Below, piece by piece: positions 1 through 9,915 of a stretch of DNA of 37,883 nt. Source of the stretch: Rubrivivax sp. (GTDB lineage Bacteria; Pseudomonadota; Gammaproteobacteria; Burkholderiales; Burkholderiaceae_C); NCBI GenBank assembly GCA_026125665.1, contig JAHCKS010000045.1, forward strand, positions 1-37,883. Reading direction: 5' to 3'. Positions within the stretch are counted from its first letter, which is position 1. Every line of letters begins with the position of its first letter. The position numbers and the translations under genes are program-made. Under the pieces are notes generated by a model. It was not told the origin of the DNA. It did no database searches and worked only from the letters and a program-made list of their open reading frames with translations.

Positions 1-1
1 G

Positions 2-628
2 GGCGCCGGTGACAAGGCCTTCTCGGCCGGCGGCGACCTCTCCTGGATCACCGGCATGGTCGGCAACGCGCAGACCATCAACAACGTGATGACGGAGGCC
101 TCCGACATCGTCTACAACGTCATGGCCTGCGAGAAGCCGGTCATCTCCGCGATCAACGGCGTGGCCGTCGGCGCGGGCCTCGCGGTGGCGATGATGGCCG
201 ACATCAGCATCATGGCCGAGGAGGCGAAGATCACCGACGGCCACGTCAAGCTCGGCGTCGCCGCGGGCGACCATGCCGCGATCTGCTGGCCGCTGCTGTG
301 CGGCATGGCCAAGGCCAAGTACTACCTGCTGACGGCCGAGTTCGTCTCGGGCAAGGAGGCCGAGCGCATCGGCCTCGTGAGCCTGTGCGTGCCGCGCGCC
401 CAGCTGATGGACAAGGCGATGGAGGTGGCCGACAAGCTGGCCGCCGGCAGCCAGCAGGCCATCCGCTTCACCAAGCGTTCGCTGAACGGCTGGATGAACA
501 TGGCGCGGCCGATCTTCGAAAGCTCGCTGGCGATGGAGATGCTGTGCTTCCTCGGAGAGGACGCGCCCGAAGGCGTGGCCGCGGTGAAAGAGAAGCGCGC
601 GCCGAAATTCCCCTCGGCCAACCGCTGA
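2..628 (+). CDS. Crotonase (enoyl-CoA hydratase/isomerase) family protein, 5' truncated
   Basis: The reading frame is open from the window edge, so the N-terminus is missing; about 208 residues remain of a usual 255-270. The CoA-binding/oxyanion stretch [10 protein letters not shown] lies at the very start, and the second oxyanion-loop glycines are in [16 protein letters not shown]. The typical crotonase C-terminus follows ([12 protein letters not shown] and a terminal KEKRAPKFP). The position that carries the first catalytic Glu in true enoyl-CoA hydratases (GGGxE) reads GAGLA, so ordinary hydratase activity is doubtful; isomerase, hydrolase or C-C lyase activity is possible. It ends 36 bp before an acyl-CoA dehydrogenase and probably shares its transcript. 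Family is certain, substrate unknown. Confidence 0.9.
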   Translation, partial: GAGDKAFSAGGDLSWITGMVGNAQTINNVMTEASDIVYNVMACEKPVISAINGVAVGAGLAVAMMADISIMAEEAKITDGHVKLGVAAGDHAAICWPLLCGMAKAKYYLLTAEFVSGKEAERIGLVSLCVPRAQLMDKAMEVADKLAAGSQQAIRFTKRSLNGWMNMARPIFESSLAMEMLCFLGEDAPEGVAAVKEKRAPKFPSANR

Positions 629-664
629 AGCTTGGCCCCATCCACAGCCACTGCAGGAGCTCGC

Positions 665-1831
665 ATGGATTTCGCCCTGACGCAGGAACAGCGCATGGTC
701 TACGAGTACGGCGACCGCGCGTCGCAGCGCTTCGACCACGCCTACTGGAAGAAGTACGCCGAGAAGAGCGAGCGGCCGGCCGAGCTGTACAAGCAGATCA
801 CCGACGACGGCTTTCTCGGCATCATGGTGCCCGAAGCCTATGGCGGCGCCGGCCAGGGCATGACCGAGATGCTGCTGTTCATGGAAGGCCTCGCGAACAA
901 CGGCATCCCGCTGCTGAACCTGGTGGTCGGCCCGACGATGACGATGGGCCTGATGGCCAAGCACGCCAGCGAGGCCATGAAGCGCCGGCTGCTGCCGGGC
1001 GGCTGCGCCGGCGAAATCCGGTTCTGCTTCGCCATCACCGAGCCGAACGCCGGCTCCAACTCGATGGAGATCACCACCCTCGCCAAGACCGACGGCAAGG
1101 GCGGCTTCCGGCTCACCGGCCAGAAGGTCTTCATCACCGACGCCAACCATGCCGACTACGCGATGGTGGTGACGCGCACCACGCCGCGCGCCGATGTGAA
1201 GAAGAAGGCCGACGGCTTCACCATCTTCATGGTCGACATGAAGAAGAAGGGCATCAGCAAGACGCTGATCCCGGTGGCCTTCCCGGTGCCCGAGACGCAG
1301 TGGCAGGTGTTCTTCGACGACGTGACGCTGACCGAGGACGACGTGCTCGGCGAGGTCGGCAAGGGCTTCTCGATCCTGTTCGACACGCTCAACCCGGAGC
1401 GCATCATCCTGTCGGGCCTGTGCACGGGCATCGGGCGCTTCGCGCTGAAGAAGGCGGTGGCCTATGCGAACGACCGCAAGCTCTTCAACAAGACGCCGAT
1501 CGGCGCCTACCAGGGCGTTCAGCATCCGCTGGCCATCGCGCGGAGCGAGATCGAGATGGCCTCGCTGATGGCGCTGAAGGCCGCCTGGGCCTTCGACCAG
1601 GGGCAGCCGGCGGGCGAGTTCGCGAACATCGCCAAGTACGCCGCCGCGGAGGCCGGCATCCACGCCGTGGACGCCGCGATCCAGACCCACGGCGGCAACG
1701 GCTTCACGAAGGAGTACGGCATCTACGACCTCTACGGCCTGGTGCGGCTGCTGCGCACCGCGCCGCTGAACCGCGAGATGGTGCTGAACTACATCGCCGA
1801 ACACGTGATGGGGCTGCCGCGTTCGTATTGA
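665..1831 (+). CDS. Acyl-CoA dehydrogenase
   Basis: A flavoprotein of 388 residues that would introduce an alpha,beta double bond into an acyl-CoA and pass electrons to ETF. The ACAD N-terminal helical domain spans about 1-115. The FAD-binding ITEPNAGSN is at 124-132, followed by KVFITDANHADYAMV in the middle beta domain. The C-terminal helical domain has the conserved THGGNGF. The catalytic base is probably Glu245 in NPERI, the isovaleryl/long-chain-type position, because the usual C-terminal YEGT-type Glu is absent (LRTAPLNRE). The ATG at 665 is chosen over an in-frame TTG at 632 because it follows a GGAG box and starts the family-typical MDFALTQEQ. Substrate is not readable; a branched or cyclic acyl-CoA is plausible from context. 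Confidence 0.93.
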   Translation: MDFALTQEQRMVYEYGDRASQRFDHAYWKKYAEKSERPAELYKQITDDGFLGIMVPEAYGGAGQGMTEMLLFMEGLANNGIPLLNLVVGPTMTMGLMAKHASEAMKRRLLPGGCAGEIRFCFAITEPNAGSNSMEITTLAKTDGKGGFRLTGQKVFITDANHADYAMVVTRTTPRADVKKKADGFTIFMVDMKKKGISKTLIPVAFPVPETQWQVFFDDVTLTEDDVLGEVGKGFSILFDTLNPERIILSGLCTGIGRFALKKAVAYANDRKLFNKTPIGAYQGVQHPLAIARSEIEMASLMALKAAWAFDQGQPAGEFANIAKYAAAEAGIHAVDAAIQTHGGNGFTKEYGIYDLYGLVRLLRTAPLNREMVLNYIAEHVMGLPRSY

Positions 1832-1853
1832 GGGCTTTCGAGGAGTGCACACG

Positions 1854-2831
1854 ATGAACCGCTCGCGCCGCGACTGTCTGCTCGGCGGCATTGGCGCCGC
1901 ACTGCTGCCCTGGCGCGCGGCCGCGCAGGACGCTGCCTATCCTTCGCGCCCGGTGCGCTTCATCGTCGGCTTCGCCCCCGGGGGGCCGGCCGACAGCGTG
2001 ACGCGCCTGTTCGCCAGCCGGCTGCAGGCGCAGCTCGGCCAGACCGTGATCGTCGAGAACGTGCCCGGTGCCGGCAGCACGCTGGGCATCGCGCGGCTTT
2101 CGAAGATGGCGCCCGACGGCTATGCGATCGGCTTCGCGCACACGGCGTCGCTGAGCATCGGGCCGAGCCTGTACAAGAACGTGGGCTACGACCCGCTCAA
2201 GGACCTCACGCCGGTGGCCAAGGTCTGCGAGTACGTCAACTTGCTGGCGGTGCGCGCCGACAGCCCGTGGCGCAGCCTGGCCGATCTGCTCGCGGCAGCG
2301 CGCGCGCAGCCGGGCGTGCTGAGCTACGGCTCGGCCGGCATCGGGTCGACCAACCACCTGAGCGGCGAGCTGCTCGCGGCCAGGGCCGGCGTGAAGCTCA
2401 CGCACGCGCCCTACCGCGGCACGGCGCTGGCGATCAACGACCTGATGGGCGGCTCCTTGCAGTTCGTCTTCGACGCGCCCAACAGTGCCGGGCCGCTGGC
2501 GGCCGCCGGCAAGCTGCGCCTGCTGGCGACGACGGGGCACCGGCGCCACAAGCTGTACCCCGACCTGCCCGCGATCGCCGAGACCGTGCCCGACTACGAG
2601 TTTCGCGGCTGGATGGGCGTGGTCGCGCCGCCCGGATTGCTGCCGGCCGTGCAGCAGCGGCTGACGCGCGAACTGGAGCTGGCCGCCGCCGCGCCGGACA
2701 CCGGCGAGCGCCTCGCGGCGCTGGGCCTCGACGTGGCCTTCGGCGGGCCCCAGGAGATGTCGCGGGCGATCGCCGCCGAGCTGGCGCTGTGGGGCCCGCT
2801 CATCAAGTCCCTCAATCTGACGGTGCAGTAG
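1854..2831 (+). CDS. Bug/TctC-family periplasmic substrate-binding protein
   Basis: A tripartite-tricarboxylate-type receptor of 325 residues, close to the family norm. The N-terminus MNRSRRDCLLGG has a twin-arginine-like motif, a hydrophobic stretch and an AAAQ-type cleavage site near residue 25, so Tat export is possible. The Bug signatures follow: YPSRPVRFIVGFAPGGPAD, the VENVPGAGS loop, PDGY, and THAPYRGTALAINDLMGG in the middle. An AGGAG box 8 bp upstream supports the ATG at 1854 rather than the GTG at 1845. No TctA or TctB membrane partner lies in the window, as is common for Bug proteins in Burkholderiales. The ligand is unknown; Bug proteins usually bind carboxylates or related small molecules. 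Confidence 0.92.
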   Translation: MNRSRRDCLLGGIGAALLPWRAAAQDAAYPSRPVRFIVGFAPGGPADSVTRLFASRLQAQLGQTVIVENVPGAGSTLGIARLSKMAPDGYAIGFAHTASLSIGPSLYKNVGYDPLKDLTPVAKVCEYVNLLAVRADSPWRSLADLLAAARAQPGVLSYGSAGIGSTNHLSGELLAARAGVKLTHAPYRGTALAINDLMGGSLQFVFDAPNSAGPLAAAGKLRLLATTGHRRHKLYPDLPAIAETVPDYEFRGWMGVVAPPGLLPAVQQRLTRELELAAAAPDTGERLAALGLDVAFGGPQEMSRAIAAELALWGPLIKSLNLTVQ

Positions 2832-2880
2832 CACCGATGGGCCGCACCCGCTGCGCAGGTGCCCGCCCGGAGAGAATCCC

Positions 2881-3864
2881 ATGTCCTGGTCATCGCTTCG
2901 CTCCCTGGCGCTGCTGGCGTTGCTTGTGCCGTGCATCGTGCCGCTGGCGGCCCGCGCGCAAACGGCGGACTATCCCAACCGGCCGATCCGCATCGTCGCG
3001 CCCATCCCTGCAGGCGGCAGCACCGACGTGCTGACCCGCGACATCGCCCGCCGCCTGCAGGAGCGATGGGGCCAGCCGGTGGTGGTGGAGAACAAGCCGG
3101 GCAGCACCGGCGGCATCGGCGCGGCGCTGGTGGCGCGGGCGCCTGCCGACGGCTACACGCTGCTGCTGGTCAACTCGGGCCACGCGATCAACGGCCATGT
3201 CTATGCCAAGCTGCAGTACGACCCGGTGAAGGACTTCGTCCCTGTCGTGCACGCCACGACGATCGCGATGGGCGTGTTCGTGCATCCGTCGGTTCCCGCG
3301 AAGAACCTGCAGGAGTTCCTCGCGCTCGCGCGCAGCAAGCCGGGGGGCTTGAGCTTCGCCACGTCGGGCAACGGCGGCGCCGGGCACCTGGGCGGCGAGT
3401 CGGTGAAGGCCGCGACCGGGATCGACATGGTCCACGTGCCCTATCGCGGCAGCGCGCCGGCGATCGCCGACGTTGTCGCCGGTCAGGTGCCGGTGTCGAT
3501 GGCCGACGTGCCGCTGGCCGCGCCGCACGTGCGCACGGGCGCGCTGCGGCCGATCGCCCTGGCTTCCTCCAGGCGCTCCGCGGTGCTGCCCGACATGCCG
3601 ACCTTCGCCGAGCTCGGCGTGTCCGGCGTGGACTATTCGGTCTGGGTCGGCTACCTCGCGCCCGCCGGCACGCCCAAGGCGGTGGTCGACATGCTCAACC
3701 GCGAGATCGTGGCGATCCTCCGCGAGCCGGCGATGACCGCACGGCTGGTCGAGATGGGCTTCGACATCGTCGCCAGCTCGCCCACGGAGTTCGAGCAGAC
3801 GATCCAGGCCGACTACCAGCGCTACGGCGCGATCGTGCGTAAGGCGGGCATCAAGGTCGAGTAG
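2881..3864 (+). CDS. Bug/TctC-family periplasmic substrate-binding protein
   Basis: The second Bug receptor in tandem, 327 residues, 49 bp after the first. A Sec-type signal peptide (hydrophobic LALLALLVPCIVPLAARA, cleavage near AQTADYP) is followed by YPNRPIRIVAPIPAGGSTD, VENKPGSTGG, ADGYTLL and MVHVPYRGSAPAIADVVAG, all hallmark positions of the fold. It is clearly diverged from its neighbour, so the pair is not a recent duplication. It precedes an ABC receptor gene, so three periplasmic receptors of two families sit together before the livHMGF membrane and ATPase genes. No TctAB partner is visible. Ligand unknown. Confidence 0.92.
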   Translation: MSWSSLRSLALLALLVPCIVPLAARAQTADYPNRPIRIVAPIPAGGSTDVLTRDIARRLQERWGQPVVVENKPGSTGGIGAALVARAPADGYTLLLVNSGHAINGHVYAKLQYDPVKDFVPVVHATTIAMGVFVHPSVPAKNLQEFLALARSKPGGLSFATSGNGGAGHLGGESVKAATGIDMVHVPYRGSAPAIADVVAGQVPVSMADVPLAAPHVRTGALRPIALASSRRSAVLPDMPTFAELGVSGVDYSVWVGYLAPAGTPKAVVDMLNREIVAILREPAMTARLVEMGFDIVASSPTEFEQTIQADYQRYGAIVRKAGIKVE

Positions 3865-3908
3865 GCGCCCGCCCGTTCCCGACAACGACAGCAGCAGGAG
3901 ACCCGGCA

Positions 3909-5039
3909 ATGTGGCAAGTCATCGGAAGACTCGCGGCGACGTTCGCGTTCGTCGCTTCGGCGCAAGCGGCGCGCGCCCAGGACGTGCGCATCGGCGCGCT
4001 GTTCGCCATGAGCGGCACCCAGGCCACCTTCGGCGAACTCATGTCCAGCGGCGCGCAGCTCGCGGTGGACCACGCCAACGCCGACCGCGTGCTCAAGGGC
4101 AAGCTGAGCATGCTGGTCGAAGATACGCAAGGCACGCCGCAGAACGGCGTGATCGCGATCAACAAGCTCGTCAACGTCGAGAGCGTCCCCTTCGTGCTGT
4201 CCTCCTACAGCGGCGTGGCGAAGGCGATCGCGCCGATCGCGGCGCGCGCGAAGGTCGTCGCCGTCAACGGCGGCGGTGTCGGGCCGGACCTGGCGGAACT
4301 GGGGCCCTACTTCTGGAACGTCATCCCGCTCGCCAACTTCGAGGTGCGCGCCTTCGTGCCGTATGTCGTCAAGCAGCGCAACCTCAAGCGCATCGCGCTG
4401 CTGTACGTGGACGACCCGCTGGGCAACGGCATCCGCAAGGAGTTCGAGGCGGCCCTGCCCGGCGCCGGCGGCGAGCTCGTCGCAGCGCTGTCGGTGCCGG
4501 TGGCGACGCAGCAGTTCGCCGGCGTGGCCGCGCGCATCCGCGAGGCCAGGCCCGACCTCGTCTACATCGCCTCCTACGGCGCGCAGCAGGTGGCGGCGAT
4601 CAAGCAGCTGCGAGACAACGGCGTGACGCAGACGCTGGCCAGCTACGGCGCCTTCTCCAACCCCGAGATCCTCGCGCTGCCCGAGGCGAAGGGCGCGCTG
4701 TTCACCACCCAGCTGGTCGACACCGACGGCGGCGACGCCGTGACCAAGCGCTTCGTCGCCGACTACAAGGCCAAGCACGGCAAGGCGGCCAACGTCTACA
4801 CGATCAACTACTACAACATCGTGCGCGTGTTCGTGCTGCTCGCCGCCGAGCTGCAGAAGCAGGGCAAGCCGGTCACCGGCGAGAACCTGCTCGCGCAACG
4901 CTCCGCCACGCGGAGTTTCGACCTGGTCGGCGCCAAGGTCTCGTTCGAGGCCAACGGCACCGTCAACGCGCCGATCCAGATCAACGAGATCGGTGCCGGC
5001 GGCGTGGCCAAGGCGGTGGCGGTCGTGGCCACGAAGTGA
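3909..5039 (+). CDS. Branched-chain-amino-acid-type ABC transporter substrate-binding protein (LivK-like)
   Basis: A periplasmic receptor of 376 residues (Peripla_BP_6/leucine-binding fold). A short signal peptide ends near AQAARAQ, then the first strand DVRIGALFAMSGTQATFGE. Downstream FVLSSYSGVAKAIAPIA, RIALLYVDDPLGNGIRKEFE and the tail NAPIQINEIGAGGVAKAV are typical of LivK relatives. A CAGGAG box lies 8 bp before the ATG. It is the first of a contiguous livK-H-M-G-F set. Liv-type receptors in catabolic clusters often bind aromatic or alicyclic acids instead of leucine; the adjacent acyl-CoA ligase makes such a ligand likely here, but this is inference. Confidence 0.92.
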   Translation: MWQVIGRLAATFAFVASAQAARAQDVRIGALFAMSGTQATFGELMSSGAQLAVDHANADRVLKGKLSMLVEDTQGTPQNGVIAINKLVNVESVPFVLSSYSGVAKAIAPIAARAKVVAVNGGGVGPDLAELGPYFWNVIPLANFEVRAFVPYVVKQRNLKRIALLYVDDPLGNGIRKEFEAALPGAGGELVAALSVPVATQQFAGVAARIREARPDLVYIASYGAQQVAAIKQLRDNGVTQTLASYGAFSNPEILALPEAKGALFTTQLVDTDGGDAVTKRFVADYKAKHGKAANVYTINYYNIVRVFVLLAAELQKQGKPVTGENLLAQRSATRSFDLVGAKVSFEANGTVNAPIQINEIGAGGVAKAVAVVATK

Positions 5040-5052
5040 CGGCGGCCGCGCC

Positions 5053-5925
5053 TTGCTGCTGCTCCAGCTGCTCGTCAACGGCCTGCAGACCGGCGCCCTC
5101 TACGCCCTCACCGCTGCCGGCTTCTCGCTGATCTTCGGCACGACCCGGGTGTTCCACCTGGCGCACGGGTCGGCCTTCGTGATCGCGGCCTATGTCTTCT
5201 ACTCGCTCGCCGCTCGCGCCGGCGCACACTGGTCCCTGGCGCTGCTCGGCGCCGCCGCGGCAGCGGTGTTGTTCGGCGTGCTGCTCGACCGCGTGGTGTA
5301 CGCGCCGATCCGCCGCCACGAGGGATCGTTCTTCACCCTCTTCATCGCCTCGCTAGGCAGCGCGATCGTGGTGCAGAACGTGGTCGGCATCGCCTTCGGC
5401 CGCAGCGTCGTCACGGTGTCGACGCCGCTCAGCCGCAGCGCCGAGGTGTTGCCCGGCGTCTTCGTCGCGCCGCTGGCCGGCGTCGCCATCGGCTGCGCGC
5501 TCGTCTGCTTCTGGCTGCTGCAGCACTTTCTCGGCACCACGCAGCGCGGCGTGGCGCTGCGCGCGCTGGCCGAGAACGCCCAGCTCGTGCGCGCCTACGG
5601 CCTGCACCCGGCGAGGCTGTCCACGCTCGCCTTCGCGCTCGGTTCGCTGCTCGTCGTGCCGGCGGCGGCTCTGACGGTGGCCACCTCGGGCGCGAACCCG
5701 GCGATGGGCAACCACGTGATGCTGATCAGCCTGGCGGCCACCATCGTCGGCGGCGTCGGCAGCCTGCGCGGCGCGGCCTGCGCGGGCCTGCTGCTCGGCA
5801 TGGCCGAGAACCTGGCGCTGTGGCGGCTCGAGCCGCAGTGGAGCGAGGCGGTGACCTTCGTCGTGCTGCTCGGCTTCATCCTCGTGCGTCCGACCGGCTT
5901 CTTCGGCCGCGCGCACGCGCATTGA
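5053..5925 (+). CDS. livH: ABC transporter permease, LivH type
   Basis: An inner-membrane permease of 290 residues with about eight hydrophobic segments. The start LLLQLLVNGLQTGALYAL and the motif FGTTRVFHLAHG are characteristic of LivH, and the end (FVVLLGFILVRPTGFFG) is the usual one. The start is inferred: there is no ATG or GTG close to the family start, and a TTG at 5053 gives the exact LivH N-terminus, whereas a GTG at 4993 would add 20 arginine/tryptophan-rich residues overlapping the livK end. Gap to livK is 13 bp. It pairs with the LivM permease encoded 12 bp downstream. Confidence 0.92.
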   Translation: MLLLQLLVNGLQTGALYALTAAGFSLIFGTTRVFHLAHGSAFVIAAYVFYSLAARAGAHWSLALLGAAAAAVLFGVLLDRVVYAPIRRHEGSFFTLFIASLGSAIVVQNVVGIAFGRSVVTVSTPLSRSAEVLPGVFVAPLAGVAIGCALVCFWLLQHFLGTTQRGVALRALAENAQLVRAYGLHPARLSTLAFALGSLLVVPAAALTVATSGANPAMGNHVMLISLAATIVGGVGSLRGAACAGLLLGMAENLALWRLEPQWSEAVTFVVLLGFILVRPTGFFGRAHAH

Positions 5926-5937
5926 CCGGCCGCTCCC

Positions 5938-6815
5938 ATGCTTGCCTATCTCATCAACCTCGGCGTGCTGGTGGGCATCAACGCGGTGCTCGCGGTGACG
6001 CTCAACTTCGTGATGGGCTACGCGGGCATCTACTCGATCGCGCACGCGGTGTTCTTCGGCGTCGGCGCGTACACCGCGGCGTTCGTCGCGCTGCACCTGT
6101 CAGCATCGCTGTTCGTCACCCTGCCGCTGGCGATGCTGCTGGCCGCGGCGGTCTCGGTGGCGCTCGCCCTGCCGGCGCTGCGCGTGCGCGGCGAGTACTT
6201 CGTCGCCGCCTCGCTCGGGCTGCAGGTGATCGCCGTCACGGTGTTCTCGGAATGGAAGTCGGTCACCGGCGGCATCGGCGGCGTCACCGGCATCCCGCCG
6301 GCCGAGCTGTTCGGCCGCGCGGTCGCCGCGCCGGCCCAATTCCTCGTGCTGACCCTCGCCTGCCTCGGCGCGGTGATCGCGGCCACGACGCTGCTGCTGC
6401 GCTCGGCCTTCGGACGCAGCCTGCAGGCGCTGCGCGACAGCGAATCGGCGGCGCAGGCCGCCGGTAAGAACGTCGCCGCGATCAAGACGCTCGCGGTCGC
6501 CGTGTCGGCATCGCTCGCCGCGGTGGCCGGCGTGCTCTACGCGCACTACATCGCCTTCGTCAACGTCGAGAGCTTCACGCTCGACACCTCGGTGCTGCTG
6601 ATGGCGATGGTGATCATCGGCGGCACCGGCACGCTGCTCGGGCCGCTCGTCGGCGCCCTGCTGCTGATGCTGCTGCCCAGCCTGTTCAGCTTCATGAGCT
6701 TCCTGCCGCCCACCGAGATCAGCGCGGTGCAGCAGATCGCCTACGGCGCGACGATGGTGCTGCTGATGATCTTCCGCCCCGGTGGGCTCGTCGGCGGCAA
6801 CGCCAGGGCGCGGTC

Positions 6816-6819
<4 letters not shown>
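5938..6819 (+). CDS. livM: ABC transporter permease, LivM type
   Basis: The second membrane subunit, 293 residues with about nine to ten hydrophobic segments. It carries the LivM signatures NFVMGYAGIYSIAHAVFFGVGAY near the start, LRVRGEYFVAASLG, GGIGGVTGIP, and the cytoplasmic coupling stretch LRSAFGRSLQALRDSESAAQAAGKN. The C-terminus GATMVLLMIFRPGGLVGG is typical. Its stop codon overlaps the GTG start of livG (GTGA), indicating translational coupling. With LivH it forms the translocation channel of the first Liv system. Confidence 0.93.
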
Positions 6820-7573
<754 letters not shown>

Positions 7574-7577
<4 letters not shown>

Positions 7578-8311
7578 GCGGGCCGTCGCAAGCCGCGAAC
7601 GCGCCGCCGCTGCTCGCAGCGCGCGGCCTGGCGGCCGGCTACGGCGGGCGGCCGGTGCTCGACGGCATCGACCTCGAGCTGCGGCCGAACGAGGTGCTGT
7701 GCCTGATCGGCCACAACGGCGCCGGCAAGACGACGCTGCTGAAGGCGTTGTTCGGCCTCGTGCCGCTGGCGCGCGGCGACGTGCTGCTCGACGGCCGGGT
7801 GCTGGCGCGGCCGGCACCGGCGGCGCTGGCCGCGGCCGGCATCGCCTACGTGCCCGAAGGCCGCGGCATCTTCCCCGGCCTCACCGTGGACGAGACGCTG
7901 CGCCTCGCGCTGTGGGCCGCCGCCGTGCCGGTGGCCGAGCGCCCTGCCCGGCTCGACTGGGTGCACGACGTGCTGCCGCGGCTGCGCGAGTTCGGCGCAC
8001 GGCGCGCGGGCACGCTGTCGGGCGGCGAACAGCAGATGGTGTCGATCGGCCGCGCGCTGCTCGGGCGGCCGCGCTGCCTGCTGATGGACGAGCCGTCGAT
8101 CGGCCTGGCGCCCAAGCTGTTCCAGGACCTGCTGCGGCCGATCCGCGCGCTGCAGCAGGCCACCGGCATGTCGGTGCTGCTGGTCGAGCAGAACGTGCGC
8201 GAGGCGTTGAAGATCTCCGACCGCGTGCTGGCGATGAAGTCCGGCGCGATCATCCGCGAAGCGACACCGGCCGATCTGGCCGACAACGCGCGCCTGATGG
8301 AGTTGTATTGA
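7574..8311 (+). CDS. livF: ABC transporter ATP-binding protein, LivF type
   Basis: The second ATPase subunit, 245 residues. Walker A is GHNGAGKTT (His replaces the more usual Pro of GPNG), the signature LSGGEQQ is intact, Walker B is CLLMDEPSIGLAP, and the H-region is VLLVEQNV. YVPEGRGIFPGLTVDETL is a strong LivF identifier. The ATG at 7574 overlaps the livG stop (ATGA), and its stop overlaps the ligase start (TGATG). Coupling of a transporter to a CoA ligase gene in one transcript suggests import and activation of the same acid. Confidence 0.93.
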
Positions 8312-9915
8312 TGAGCGACCCGGCGGAACTGAATTCGCTGCTCGAGCGCCATATGGCGGAGCGCCCTCAGGCCACCGCGCTGGTCGACGGCGAACGGCGC
8401 TGGAGCTTCGCCGACTTTGACGGCCTCTGCGCCCGCACCGCCGCGTGGCTGGCCGAGCAGGGCATCGGCCCGGGTGATCGCGTCGCGGTGTGGCTGGTGA
8501 ACCGCGTCGAGTGGCTGGCGCTGCTGTTCGCGCTCGCCCGCCGCGGCGCGGCGATGATGTCGGTCAACACGCGCTTCCGCGAGGCCGAGCTCGCGCATGT
8601 GCTCGAGCGTTCGCAGGCGCGCCTGCTCGTGATCCAGCGCCGCTTCCGGCGCATCGACTTCGACACCATCCTCGACGCGATGGACGGCGCGCGCTTCACG
8701 CGGCTCGAACGCGTGGCGGTGCTGGACGCGGGCGCGGCGCGGCCGTCGCACGTGCTCGGCAAGCCCGCGGTGGCCTTCGACGCCGACGCGCTGCCGGCCG
8801 CCGACGACCAGGCGGCGCACCTCGCTTCGCCCGAGGCGCCGCTGATCTTCTTCACGACCTCGGGCACGACCTCGGGCCCCAAGCTCGTCGTGCACGTGCA
8901 ACGCAACCTGGCGCTGCACGCGCGCGACGTGGCGCGCGCGCTCGGCTTCGAGGGTGCGGGCCACGGCACGCTCGGCGCGGTGCCGTTCTGCGGCACCTTC
9001 GGCCTGACCGCCGCGCTCGCCAGCCTCGCAGCCGGCGTGCCGGTGGTGCCGATGCAGGCGTTCGACGCCGGCGACGCGGCGGCGCTGGTGCGGCGCCATG
9101 CGCTGACCCACATGTTCGGCACCGACGACATGCTGCGCCACATGCTCGAGCTCGACGAGGCGAGCGCCGCGATGCCCACGCTGAAGCTGGCCGGCTTCGT
9201 GCTCAACGAGGAACTGGCGCAGCGCGCGCTGGCGCGCGGCTGGCCGGTGGCCGGCCTGTACGGGTCGAGCGAGGTGCAGGCGCTGTTCTCGCTGCAGCCG
9301 CCGCAGTTGCCGCTGGCCGAGCGGCTGCTCGGCGGCGGCCGGCCCTGCGGCGCGCAGGCCGAGGTGCGCGCGCGCGACGTGGAGTCGGGCGAGCTGCTGC
9401 CACCGGGCGCGACCGGCGAGCTCGAGATCCGCTCGCCCACGCGCTTCGTCGGCTACCTGGACAACCCGGAGGCCACCGCGAAGGTGATCCGGCCCGACGG
9501 CTTCTTCCGCACCGGCGACATCGGCCGCGTGCGCGGCGACGGCAGCTTCGTGTTCGAGACGCGCACCGGCGACGCCATCCGCCTCGGCGGCTTCCTCGTC
9601 AGCCCGGTGGAGATCGAGGCGGTGATCCGCCAGCTGCCCGGCGTCGCCGAGGTGCAGATCGTCGGCGTGGAGCTGCAGGGGCAGCGCCGCGCCGCGGCCT
9701 TCGTCGTGCGCCGAGGCGGCGGCGATGCCGCGCCCACCGAAGCCGCCGTGATCGAGTGGGTGAAGGCGCGCATGGCGGCCTTCAAGGTACCGGCGCGCGT
9801 CTGGTTCGTCGAGTCGTATCCGGTGACGCACAGCGCCAACGGCGACAAGATCCAGCGCGGCAAGCTGCGCGAGATGGCCATCGAGCGACTGGCCGCCGAA
9901 GGCGGTGCCGCGTGA
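8311..9915 (+). CDS. AMP-forming acyl-CoA ligase (ANL superfamily)
   Basis: A 534-residue enzyme that would activate a carboxylic acid to its CoA thioester through an acyl-adenylate. The P-loop TSGTTSGPK is at 183-191, the adenylate motif YGSSE at 317-321, TGD at 401-403, the hinge region RLGGFLVSPVEIE at 424-436, and the adenylation-step lysine is probably Lys513 in GDKIQRGKL. The ATG overlaps the livF stop and the stop overlaps the GTG of the next gene, so it is translationally embedded in the Liv operon. The acid cannot be read from sequence. A cyclohexane-carboxylate-type, aromatic or branched acid fits the neighbourhood, since badH-badI homologues lie about 19 kb downstream. Confidence 0.93.
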   Translation: MSDPAELNSLLERHMAERPQATALVDGERRWSFADFDGLCARTAAWLAEQGIGPGDRVAVWLVNRVEWLALLFALARRGAAMMSVNTRFREAELAHVLERSQARLLVIQRRFRRIDFDTILDAMDGARFTRLERVAVLDAGAARPSHVLGKPAVAFDADALPAADDQAAHLASPEAPLIFFTTSGTTSGPKLVVHVQRNLALHARDVARALGFEGAGHGTLGAVPFCGTFGLTAALASLAAGVPVVPMQAFDAGDAAALVRRHALTHMFGTDDMLRHMLELDEASAAMPTLKLAGFVLNEELAQRALARGWPVAGLYGSSEVQALFSLQPPQLPLAERLLGGGRPCGAQAEVRARDVESGELLPPGATGELEIRSPTRFVGYLDNPEATAKVIRPDGFFRTGDIGRVRGDGSFVFETRTGDAIRLGGFLVSPVEIEAVIRQLPGVAEVQIVGVELQGQRRAAAFVVRRGGGDAAPTEAAVIEWVKARMAAFKVPARVWFVESYPVTHSANGDKIQRGKLREMAIERLAAEGGAA